Position numbers and translations under genes: made by a program
The notes under the pieces: model-generated
What the model was told of the DNA's origin: nothing
What the model saw: the letters and a program-made list of their open reading frames with translations, nothing else
The model's database searches: none
NCBI GenBank assembly: GCA_032718865.1
Contig: JALUTQ010000037.1
Span: forward strand, 372,001 to 436,000
Source: Tilletia caries
Taxonomy: Eukaryota; Basidiomycota; Exobasidiomycetes; Tilletiales; Tilletiaceae
Direction of reading: 5' to 3'
DNA length: 64,000 nt
Shown here: positions 12,228 through 22,377 of the stretch, in pieces
How positions within the stretch are numbered: the stretch's first letter is position 1
How the letters are laid out: every line of letters begins with the position of its first letter

Positions 12228-13275
12228 TAAGGATGGGCACGGAGGCATTCGCGGAGTTTTTCCTCCGTCCGCCCGCCTCCGTAAAAACTCCGCCCCAATT
12301 TTTTGAACATAAAAATCCCTCCGCCACATCATCGTAAATTTGTAACCTGGAGGCGAGCAAAAAATCCCTCCGCTGCAACATCGCAGCTTAGAGGGGAGTG
12401 AAAAATCCCTCCGCCCTCCGGTAAAGATACGACCGCAGTCATCGACCTCCGTCCGCCACCTCCGGCGGAGCTCCGCCGGAGCTCCGCCCCTCCGCCGCTT
12501 TCCAAAATTCGGGCACAGGTTTTGATCGAAAATTACCCTTCAATGTATCGGTCAACATCATCCCTCCCGCACTAACGTTGTAAAATGTCTTCGAAGCTGT
12601 TTCATCGCGCTTTTTCAGCGTTTTTCCGAAAGTGGCAAACCGGAACGTGACCCAGGAGCTGAGAGACTGAGACTCTGGGACCACTGAGACTTCTACAGAA
12701 AGTGAGTTTCCCAGCCATTTGGGCATGAAACTCCGGGTCTTGAGACCCTCGACAAAGTTTCGGCCGGAGGGGCGGAGCTCCGCCGGAGCTCCGCCGGAGG
12801 TGTCGTTTTTCAGAATGAGCATCGACCTCCGTCCGCCCCGACTGTGAAAGCTGGGCGGAGCTCCGACATCCCTCCGCCTCGAATTTGCAAATTGGGCGGA
12901 CCTCCGACATCCCTCCGGCCCACCTTCGCGGACGGAGTTCCTCCGTCCGCCGAGGTAAACGGCGGAGTTTTTCCGGAGGGATGTTGTGATAGATGGCTCC
13001 ACGTGGTTAGTCCACGTGGCCACTATCTTATCTCTTCTCTTCACCATCTCCTCTCCCTTTTCTCGCACGCACTCGCATAGCAACAGTTCCTCCTCCACAT
13101 TTCCCACGCTCACTTCTCTCTCGCCCTCATCCTTGGCCTCCCCGAGCTCATCCTTTGTACTTAGCTTTCCTTCCTGGGGAATTCACTCTACGCTTCACTT
13201 GTATAGCTTGTCTATTACAGATGTGGCGGAGGCGGCGGAGCTCCGCCCGACCGGCGGAGGGACTGCCCATCCTTA
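12228..13275. mobile_element. Non-autonomous hAT-type element (TAAGGATGGGCA ends)
   Basis: A perfect 12-base terminal inverted repeat, TAAGGATGGGCA, stands at 12228-12239 and in complement at 13264-13275. The flanks GTACTACA (12220-12227) and GCACTACA (13276-13283) form an 8-base target duplication with one mismatch, the length expected for hAT elements. The interior is packed with CCTCCGTCCGCC and GGCGGAGCTCCGCC motifs on both strands, like the subterminal repeats of hAT elements. No transposase is encoded. A solo LTR (12985-13219) is nested inside; without it the element is about 808 bases. Confidence 0.75.
12985..13219. mobile_element. Solo LTR nested in the hAT-type element
   Basis: The segment starts TGTGATAG and ends CTATTACA (TG...CA, near-inverse ends). 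It is flanked by a perfect 5-base duplication GATGT (12980-12984 and 13220-13224). Its content (CACGTGG boxes, pyrimidine-rich leader, TTGTACTTAG) is LTR-like. No internal retrotransposon sequence remains, so it is probably the product of LTR-LTR recombination. The 235-base length suits a short Copia-type LTR; the superfamily is not determined. Confidence 0.7.
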
Positions 13276-13331
13276 GCACTACATACTTGATACTTCCCAC
13301 CTTCGACCCTCCCGCCTCCACCCCCGACCCT

Positions 13332-14937
13332 CAAGGCCGTACGCGTACTCCACGCATAAGCAAGAGTCCGATGCCAACGAAGAGCGCATGGGCAATCGAC
13401 GGCGGATCGCAGCTTGCCGAGCCCCGAACTGCAAGCGCAGGCGAAAACAGCATCAGCAACAGCGCGGTCAAGATGCCGTCGACGAACACGGGCATGGACA
13501 TGAGCGCAAGCACAAGCACAAGCGGAGGCAGCACTGGCAAGTCCCAACGCTCCCGCACCTCCCGCTTCGTCGCCGCCTTCCACGCGTCTCCCTCCTGCCC
13601 GTGATCGCCTTCGGTCTCTCCACCTGGCCGATCCTCGCCCTTTTCTGCACAGTCCCCCTTCGTCTCCGTCTTCATCTTTCCCTTCTTCCTCGTACTCACC
13701 GCCGTGCTCATGTACGCCGTCGCATGGTTGTCGTACCTGATCCTGGCTCAGTCGGACCCGCCGTTGCGCTCCTCGGGGAATGGTGCGAGCTATTTGCCGT
13801 TCTTGCCGTACTCCCCCATGCGATGTGTTAAGATCAACTGGGCCGCATCACTAGGCCCAGGCGCATATACTCGCTCGAGATCCAGCGGTGAGCATCGACC
13901 AGTTATGCGCATACATGTCAGTATGCCACCCTACTGACGATGCTCCCTTTCTCAGCAGTACATGTACCTTCGCCATGACGTGTGGTGTCGTCTGGATGCA
14001 GAAGCGTGCTCAAGAAACGCGTCTGAAACGTGACAGCAGCAGAAAGGTCAAAGTGAGTACCTCCTCATTCCCTCTTCTGCCTCTTCTCGCGCTCATGATC
14101 CACCACGTCAGCATGCCAGCGTCGACACAGCAGCAGCAGCACAGCAGCAGCAGCACATCAGCAGCAACACAGAAACAGCAACACAGTGAGTGCATCTGTA
14201 CATCCATTCCCTCTTCTGCTGTTATTTGTATTCACCATCATCATCCACACATCAGCAGAGCAGAAACCACTATTACCAAAGCATATCGGTCAAGTGAGTG
14301 TGCTCTTACTCTCTTGTTCTTCTGCCTTTTCGTCTGACGTGTCTTCATCACCAGATCTCGGCGCATACAATCGCGCGACGCGCGTCACGTACGGTACGCG
14401 TTCACCCTTTCTGGTATCCACACAGAAGCATCGCTGTACTCACCCGCTTCCATCTCTTCCTGTCATAACCAGTGGTCCGATGATGCTCAAGGTACGTGTC
14501 GGCCGACTTCTCTCTCTGATCCCATCCTGCTTTCTTTACAGGTGTACATACATTGAACTCAAGCCTCAAGTTCAAGGTGCGTTTGCGACGCGACCGGGCG
14601 TATGTATTGTATTGGGCCACCAGGCATCAGCTGACTGACTCATCACCTCCCTTCACCCTTTCTCTTATAGATTTCGAGCTTCATCTACCGTGCAGACCAG
14701 TCGTGACCTCGTGAGTGTGCAGGATGCATGACTGCGTCTTTCACGCGCGTTACCTGATCTTTCTCGGTTCTGTCCAGGCTTTCTTCTTCTTGACTTCCTC
14801 TCACAGATTCCAGCCACAACGCAATGTGAGTACTTCAGTCTCTCGTCCGGCATTCGACAAGGACACTGACCTATTTCTGGCTTTCTGCTTCTCAGATATG
14901 CAGGTGATTGATCTGATCTTCAAGTAACGACTCTCAC
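13332..14937 (+). pseudogene. Intron-dense candidate gene made of very small exons, product unknown
   Basis: A Ser/Thr-rich frame (from about 13371) leads to two hydrophobic stretches (VIAFGLSTWPILALF, then FPFFLVLTAVLMYAVAWLSY near 13670-13740) that lie in different frames around a C5 run at 13653-13658. From 13887 onward come eight or nine candidate introns with strong donors (GTGAGC/GTGAGT/GTACGT/GTGCGT) and pyrimidine-AG acceptors, leaving exons of only about 19-95 bases. The last ones chain in one frame as ...YIELKPQVQ / DFELHLPCRPVVTS / FQPQRN / ICR-stop near 14840-14905. Not all exons can be joined without a stop or a one-base shift, so I treat it as a decayed or mis-modelled gene. I do not recognise the family; a membrane protein is a guess from the hydrophobic segments. 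A hAT-type element sits directly upstream. Confidence 0.35.
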
Positions 14938-15059
14938 AGCTCACTCCTGCTCCGATGGCGCTTCGCCGTGCTTGGAGGTTCTGTACTGCCTGTAGCTTGA
15001 TCTCTTTCTCCCGTAATATAGTAGCATTCGATCACTGAGATGATATTGATTCTGAGTGC

Positions 15060-16520
15060 CCGAAGAGGGTGTCTACCCAGATCCCTCCCACCACCCTCCC
15101 CTATGAGAGGATCCTCAGTCAGTCGCTCATACCCTCCCAGGACCCTTTGATGGAATGGTCCCAGGATGGTTGGGCAAAAAGGCTCTCAGCACATTTTGGC
15201 CGAGTTTTATCACAGGATGGGCTGGGAGCAAAAACAGAATTTTTGATTGAGTAAGCTGGAAAGATTGAGAACATAAGAGGAGTCAGGAGAGCATAGGAGA
15301 TGGGTTGGGGACTGTTTGCTGAACGCTAAGCGTCTGCGCGCTGAAGGTTCTAGTGGGAGGAGCTCCCTTGACGAGTTCAAGGACGCTATTCGCTTCTACG
15401 CGTTGAAGCTGAACTTCAATCCCACTTGGGAGTGATCCAAGGCTGGTCTTTGTGTGGCAGTCTGTTTCCTTCTGCCGTTCCTGCGGTGACACTGCGCACA
15501 CTACCAAGCAGTGCAGCTGAAGGTGCTGTCGGCGGTGACCGGTGACCTCCTGCAGAGGCACGATGGCAGACATCTGGGCGAGGGGAAAGACTGTTGGGAT
15601 GCCGGGGCGACGAGAGTGTATGTATGTGTCTTAGAAACACTAAAGCTTAGCATGCAGCCCTCACAGGAGAAATGGCCCTCCCAATCTCTTGGTCAATCCT
15701 CCGAATAGGTACAGCTATTGGGCAAGATTGGGATTTGTCAATACCTTAAGGGTATTGTCGTACCTATTGCAGGTTCAGGGATTTTGGACCTATTTTAGCG
15801 CAGAAGACCACCAGACGAGTCTCACACCTCACCCGTGTTTGGAGTATCTTCGACGCGACGACGCGTCAAGTCACGTGCTCAGTCCTGACCTTACAGATGC
15901 TCGGGCCCAAACGCGGCAGGATCACCGCGGGCATAGGCCCATTGAATTACGCTTGCCTGATATACTCTCCTCGCGGAATGGCAGGGCGGGGGGTGGTGCA
16001 CTCATCGTGTGGCCACGCTCCCAGCGTCAGCATCCTCCGCGAGCCGGGGCAGGTGTCCAGACGACCGCCACCCATCCAGATCGCCTCCAGAAAAGGGTAG
16101 CGGGTTGGGATTGAGACTCTGAAACTTTTTAGCGTCAAAACCAAGTTTCAATTTGAAGGGATTGGGATTTTACAACAGCTTGTCAGGCGTATCTCTCAAT
16201 GACAAGGCTATTGGACCCCCCCCCCAATAGCATAGCTGTTGTATAGCTATTGCTCTAAACAATCCTGACCCCCTTTCTCCTGTGCCTGCAGGAATTGAAT
16301 CAATCAACACGCTAATGAGGCGAAGGAAAATTTCATTTTTGTTCCCAGCCCATCCTGTGATATAATTTTCCAGCTGGCCCATCCTGTGATAAAACTCCAT
16401 TTTGGCCAGGAGGGTCTCAGTCGCGGGCAGGAGACTACCTTCGGAGGGTCCATTTGGGAGACCCTTCCACAACCTCCGGAGGGAAGGGTCCCCAGGCCCT
16501 TTGAACAAGTTGGCGGTGTA
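15060..16520. repeat. Repeat region with long internal inverted repeats
   Basis: ATCACAGGATGGGCTGGGAG... at 15209-15234 is matched in inverse at 16336-16361 (one mismatch in 26), and a third copy lies at 16378-16392. Flanking GGGTCC/CCTCCC-rich sequence is also shared in inverse orientation. Inside are a palindrome AATACCTTAAGGGTATT (near 15738) and a C10 run between CTATTGG and CAATAG (near 16210-16230). No coding content is recognised. It is probably a large TIR or foldback element; the outer ends are not fixed. Confidence 0.45.
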
Positions 16521-17495
16521 TGTAGTGGGGACAGTGGAGACTGGAGAACGTCTGGGGTCTGGGCCCGACGCGGGGGGGAGCCGGCCGATGAGCGTGTTCC
16601 ATCGTATATGGATGCCCGGCTCTTCCCGATCACCCCCGGTCTGCTCCGAACCTCGTCCAGCCGTCGAAACAAAACTCATCAGGCAGCAGCAACGAACCGG
16701 ACCCGGGTGACCCTTGAGGCCCAAGCCTCATAAGCACTCGGTCATCTTCAAGCCTCCATGACCATGCCCTCTTTCTCTTATCATTATTCTCTCTTCTCAC
16801 CATTTCCGCTGCCCCCACCAGTGTAGGCCAGCTGCTATCAGCCTTCCTGAGGACTTGGCTGGGTATTTGCACTACCCGGTCTCGTTTCCACGCGATCCCC
16901 CTTTCTTTCTGCGGCGTATGATGTACTAGTGACTTTCGCGTCTTCGGATGCGGGCCATATGGCGTGCAGATTCTTTGCCGTCGACGGTCTAATAAACAAC
17001 CATCATCATCATCATCAGGCAGCAGCAAGGAAGGAAGGACAGACATTGGGACAGGAATAAACTGTTGATACAGTAGTAGTGTAAGAGGGTGGGTTGTTGG
17101 TCAAGGGGAACGAGGGAGGGTCGGCGGGTACGCGAAAGGACAAGGTGGGTGTATCAAAGAATAATATGTGGGAAGAAAAAAAGAGTGATTCGGAGTTCGG
17201 ACCGTGGGATATAGGAAAGAGCGAGAAAGATAGAAGAACGAGCGAGTACATAGTGCGGAGACGTGGGCGAACGTGTGATAGTGGTGGTGTCGGTGGTGAA
17301 GAATTGTCGGTAGGTAGCTGTAGGTCCGCTTAGGCACAGGGTTGTCTTGCGTGTGTGATCGGCGATGGAGGGCGTCGTAGGTGGCCTTAACGTGCAGATG
17401 GGGTGAAGGGTTGCCATCAAACTGAGGCAGTGTTCTGGCTCGAGCAGAACATCGTACCGGGTCCAAGCCGGAAGGCAAGACGAAGACCGCACCAC
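16521..17495. other. Intergenic and 3' flank of the SSH4-like gene
   Basis: No supported gene. A (CAT)n tract lies at about 16999-17018. The part next to 17496 should hold the 3' UTR of the minus-strand SSH4-like gene. Confidence 0.4.
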
Positions 17496-20400
17496 TCATC
17501 GACCCTCCTCACCCTCTCCACCCCTCTCCGTCCGTTCAGCCTCAAAACTCAAACTCCCACTGCGACTCACCCCACGCGCAGCAGCATTAACAGCAGCCTG
17601 CTGCTCCGCCAACAACGCCCGTTCCCGATCCCACTGCTCCCGCTGCTGCGCAGGCGACATCGTAGGGAAGTAACTATTCCGCTCCTCCCTCGCCCCCGTC
17701 CCCGTTCGCCCCCCCAAGAAGCCGGAACCCGTGCTCGCGGTAGGAGAATCAGTCCCGTAGATACCCACGAACGGCGAGCTGGAAGAAGAACCGTCCGAAA
17801 GCACACGGGAACCACCGGGCGAGCGAGCAGTAGGGTCCTGCGCGCTCATCGGCGTCAACAACCCGCGATCAGTCAACATCCCCAAAACAGCATTCGCAAC
17901 GCCCGACGCCCGACTGCCCAGACCCGGCCGGCTCGATGTTGCACCCGGACCCGACGCAGCCGCAGCCGAACCCGACGACGTATCAATCAGCAGACCCGGA
18001 TAGATCGAGGCTCCGTTCCCATCTTGCGTGCTGCTCGTGCTCCCCACCGCGTCCAGAAGATCCGCAGCGTCGATCGAGCGTTGTTGGTGCGAATGGGACT
18101 GGCGCGAGAGTCGACTGCCGGTCAAGCTCGATCCGCGCTCTCGTTGCCCGTTGTCCACCACAACACTCGCATACGAAGGCGGACCAGGCGAACTTCTCCG
18201 CTCTCTCCCTCCCCCTCCCCCTCCCGCATTCCCCCCTGCTCCTTCCTCCCGTTCCCCCTCCGCCTCATCGTCGCGCTGAGACCGCTCCAACAAAGCCCGC
18301 GGCACACTCGACCTCAACGAATGCAAGCTGATATCCAACTCATGCGGCGTAGGCGGATTATGCGGACTCGACCCAGACCGATTCCCATCCCCATCCTCTT
18401 CCTCCTCACGATTCGAGCCCGCCCTGGCCCTACGACTCCGATGACTCCGCCGGCCCGTACCCGTACCCGCACCCCTCCCCGTCGGAGTCGGAGTCGGCGT
18501 CGCAGTAGCCGCAGTGACAGTCGAAGCCGACGACGAGGACGAGGAGTGGTAGTGCGCCAACGGTGGTGGGGGCGATATCGGCGGTGGCGGCGACGCCGGC
18601 GCCGGCGCAGGCGCAGGCGGTAACGGGTGATTATTCATCGACCGCATCAACGCGTTCCTCCTCGCAATCGCCGCATTCGCCACCGCAGCCGTGGCACCGA
18701 CATCGCCCACATCCGTCGGCGATCCCCGCTGGCCCCGCTGCCGGTCCGAAGACTGGGCACCGCCCGCACTCGAACTCCCCTGCCCACCACTCTCAATCAA
18801 GATACTCCCCTGCTCCATCCCATACGCCGGCGGCGGCGGCAACGTCCCCGTACTCGGCGCCAGCCCCCATTTCTTCACATTCGCCTCAATAAACACAAAC
18901 CCGGCCTGTCCCAAATTGACATGCAGCTCCGCCGAGCCGTCGGCGCCGATGCAGGGGAAGTAGTTGTGTCTGTTCAGGCCGACGAAGGCGTCCTCGAGCT
19001 TGCGGCCGTTGCGGGTGAAGAAGACGGTGCCGGTGCGGGGGCGGTAGCCGACGCCGATTACGTCGCCTTGGACGTAGGAGGGGCCGTAGGATTGGGCGGT
19101 GAAGGGGTAGTTGTGGCACTTGAAGCCGTCTTGCGAGAAGTAGCCGATGGAGAACTTGGACCATCCTGGAATATAAGTTGATGTGTAAAATGTTCAGTAC
19201 GAGTCACTGCAGATTCGAGTTGGTAAGACACAGTAACTCACCGGGAAGTCGGAAGCATGGGTACGGCTTGGTAGCGAGTCCGATGGAGACGTTGGTACTG
19301 TCCGGCTTGTTGAACATCTTCACTTCCCAGTAGTACACCTCATTCAGCTTGGGCAGGGGCAAGTTGCTGAGCACACAATTGCCACCGCCCTCCTGGGCAG
19401 CCATACCCTGTCCGTCGGCCAGGAAGGTGAGCTCGGTCCTGCCGACGACAAAGACGCTCGGATTGTCCTCGTAGTCCGGATCGAACGACCACGCGGACAC
19501 GCCCTTCTCCTGAATGGCCAGACTCTGGCTCATGGTGATGTCCGTCGACTCGCTGGCGGGCGGGTTAACGGCGACCCACTCCTTGGCCCTCGCATAGCCG
19601 CGCGCCACAGCCTCTTCAACACCTTCCAACCACCTGCCCTCAATGCCATCGAGCCCCCCATGCCCCTCGAGCTCCTCCTCCCTGCCAATGTCGAGCGGGC
19701 CCGATCGGTCGGAGAGGATGATGCGGGCGCGTCGACGGAGGAGGATGACGAGGATGATGAAGATTAGGAGGAAGAAGAGCATGGAGGAGAGGAGGATGAG
19801 TAAAGGGAGGAGTAAGGCTAGGCTGTCGTTTGGATCGGTATGGATCCCGCCTCCGCGTCCGCGTCCGCGTCCGCCTCCACCGCCGCCGAGACCGGGCCCG
19901 AGTCTGCCTGTGCCATCGTCTCCACCGCCAGGGAGGGGCTGTGTCGGGGGTCGGAAGATGGGGTCGTCGAAGGGATGCTGGGAGCCTGGTCCTGATGGGT
20001 TCAGGTACGGATGGTTGTAGCGGCCGTTCCTGTTGTTGTTGTTGTTGCTGCTGCTGCTATCGGGATCTGGGCCGAAGTATAAGGGAGAGCGATCGAGGTG
20101 GCCGTACCAGGACTGGGGCGGGAGTGGTCGGGACTGACTCTTCTCTGAGGCCCAGAGGATGGATGATGAGGAGGAGGAGGAGGAGGGAGATGGGTCGTGA
20201 TTTGGATGGTGTTGCATCTTGGACTGTTGAGCAGCGTCTTTGGCGAGTTGCTCTGGCTGAAGGGGCGTAGTGGGCAGCTGGAGGACTGTGGAATGTGATG
20301 ACGAGGAAGAGATCATGGCAGCGAGAGTAAGGATGTGGTTGGTGGCACTGCTGCTATCAGCGCTGTTGGTGATGACAATGATGGGTGTCTGCTGATATTG

Positions 20401-20499
20401 CTCCTGTGTGGATGATCGCGTGAAGTCGTTCGACGAGTGGTGAGAAGGAGCGTCGCTGCTGCTACTGCGGCTGTGACTGTTCGAGGGCGGCGAGCTCAT
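17496..20499 (-). CDS. SSH4: Ssh4/Ear1-type SPRY-domain membrane adaptor for the Rsp5 ubiquitin ligase
   Basis: Two exons, 19242-20499 and 17496-19165, join in frame within the SPRY domain (FRLPG/WSKF), giving 975 residues. The N-terminal 225 residues are Ser/Gly/Pro-rich. A single membrane segment (LLLPLLILLSSMLFFLLIFI, near residue 230-255) is followed by RRRAR. The SPRY domain spans about 345-500 (VFVVGRTELTF, YYWEVKMFNKP, GDVIGVGYRP, VFFTRNG). The long tail has two PY motifs for WW domains, PPAY near 531 and PPSY near 750. Yeast Ssh4 and Ear1 are endosomal/vacuolar adaptors that bring Rsp5 to cargo membrane proteins. Domain order and PY motifs fit that role; cargo specificity is unknown. 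The very long disordered tail is larger than in yeast. Confidence 0.85.
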
Positions 20500-22009
20500 C
20501 GGTGCTGACTCTGACTGCTGGTTGCTGATTGCTGCTGCAAGATGAGGATGCCAAGGCGACAGTCAGCGCCAATCGCCAATCGACCGACCTCATCTTCGAC
20601 GGAGAGGAGACTCACCTTCACTTGTGTCGTACCTATAGCTCGTTCTGATCTCGCACCCTGCTCTCACTGCTGCTCACTGCTGCCTGCTGACTGCTCGTGC
20701 TCGTCGTCCGCAGCTGAGCGCGATGACTGCGGGCAAGGATCGCGGATTGTGGATTGCGGAAGCTCAACCTTGTTGCCTCACTCATTCCACTCATCGTCAG
20801 TTCATCGCACCCATTACAAACAGCATGCCTCCCTGTTTGTAATCCCCCTCCTGTCACTTTGTAATCACTCTCCCTCCACAATCTCTAATCAGGCTGTTGT
20901 CTCTCCCCTTTCCACTCTGTTGCACTTCCCACCGGATGACCGAGGACTTCATTGACGCTTCTGGCACGCTTGCACGGCCGCCCGGCATCGTCACTCGTCA
21001 CTCGTCTGTGGTAACATACATACATATGTGTCAGATAGCCCGATCGCAGAGACCGCTCCTTCCAAGATCGCGCCTCTCCGCGATGGTTGACCGCAGCAGT
21101 GAGGAGGGAGGGAGGAAGGCCATTTCGTCGTCGGCTGTCGAAATGGACAAGATGATGTCGAGGCCTAGTCATGGCCGCACCATGGTGAAGCGGTGAAGGA
21201 GGGGCGGGCGATTCCACCCGGTACTCGCCATGCAGACCGGTTGTGGGCGAGTGGTGCTGCGAGAAGGTGGAGGGTTGGAAATGGTGGAAATGCATAGGAG
21301 AGAGAGAGAGATGTGAGCAGTATGGACCAGGAAAGGGGTCAGAAGGAAGAAGAACGGTGAGTTGTAAGCCCTTGGAGGTCAGCGCGGCCTTCCAAAGGGC
21401 GACTGCGGACTTGCTTGAGGAAAGATGGATGTGGATGTTGGGGCCCGCCCTTATATCGTTCATCCCCAATTCTGCGAGCCACGTGTAATTTGCGATTTTC
21501 CCCAGACTTTAGTATGGGGTTATATCTGCCCCTTAGATTTTTACGGCCGAGAAAAAGTGTTGCAACATCCTTCGAATGAAATTCTTCAAAACTCCTTTAA
21601 ATCTTCTCAAACTTCGCCTGGGTGTCCGTGTTCTAAGCATCCATCGACGCTCTCGATTTCTCCCAGTTTTTCTTTATGAAGATAGCAATTTGCTGTTCAC
21701 ATGCCGTCCTTCCGCCGTTCGTTGCCCGTTTCTGTCTGTCTTCCACCTCCACTTTTCCCACGCCTTCGATAGCCATAGTCAAAAGTCAAAACCCTCCGAG
21801 GAAGTTCATAGCCATAGTCAAAACTCAAAACCCTCCGAGAAAGTTGAAAGGTTCCCCAGACTCTTTAGAGTATGGGTTTCTGGAGGCGGTCAGCCTTACG
21901 GCCGTACCACTAAAACATACATCACTAGAAAAAACTTTTTATTCTCGTCCTCAAACCGCCTGAATTTTTCACACGAGGATGATATCCAAATCCTTTGTTA
22001 CGTCGCCCA
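20500..22009. other. Upstream region of the SSH4-like gene, no gene seen
   Basis: Low-complexity and promoter sequence. A 39-base unit (CATAGCCATAGTCAAAA...) is tandemly duplicated at about 21770-21847. A 194-residue minus-strand frame at 20885-21469 has no recognisable domain and His/Ser/Pro-rich composition, so it is not called. The right limit is the target site of the Ty3 element. Confidence 0.45.
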
Positions 22010-22014
22010 GGAAT

Positions 22015-22377
22015 TATGATAGCAAAGGTATTCACCTGCAAGGGAAGTTCTGAGACTAGAGTAAAGGGTGAGGAAAATGTGTGTGTGAGAAGCTGCATTG
22101 CAAAGGGAAGAAGAGAAGAATATCGAGCCGCTATATACATTCAGCTTGCTTGGTTGCTTCGGGGAGGAATAGAGGGATTGGTCGCAATGGTAAGGGAGCG
22201 AAAGAGAGAGAGAGAGATGCCCGGCCATTGCGTAACGAATTGGGAGCTGTGGAAAAGCGAGAAGAGCCGAGAGTGCGAGATGGAGTGAGAACGGAATCGG
22301 ATCGGAACGGAGCGGAGTGGAACAAAGGGAATGAGAATATCTGTGGATGCCCTGTCTAGCTGGTCAATGCTAGCACA
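22015..22377 (-). repeat. 3' LTR of the Ty3/gypsy element
   Basis: 363 bases. It contains the last codons and the TAG stop of pol (22356-22358). It is preceded in element sense by a GGTGGGGA polypurine candidate. The left flank is GGAAT. Confidence 0.92.

Noticed and set aside
13331..13711. 126-residue minus-strand frame with hydrophobic stretches
   Set aside because: The hydrophobicity is the complement of Ser/Ala/Thr codons of the plus-strand candidate, which has better codon use and splice context.
17403..18623. 406-residue plus-strand frame opposite the SSH4-like tail
   Set aside because: Low-complexity Arg/Pro/Thr text produced by the complement of Ser/Gly-rich codons.
20885..21469. 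194-residue minus-strand frame upstream of the SSH4-like gene
   Set aside because: No recognised domain, compositionally biased, and lies in the promoter region; could be a 5' UTR but not supported as a protein.
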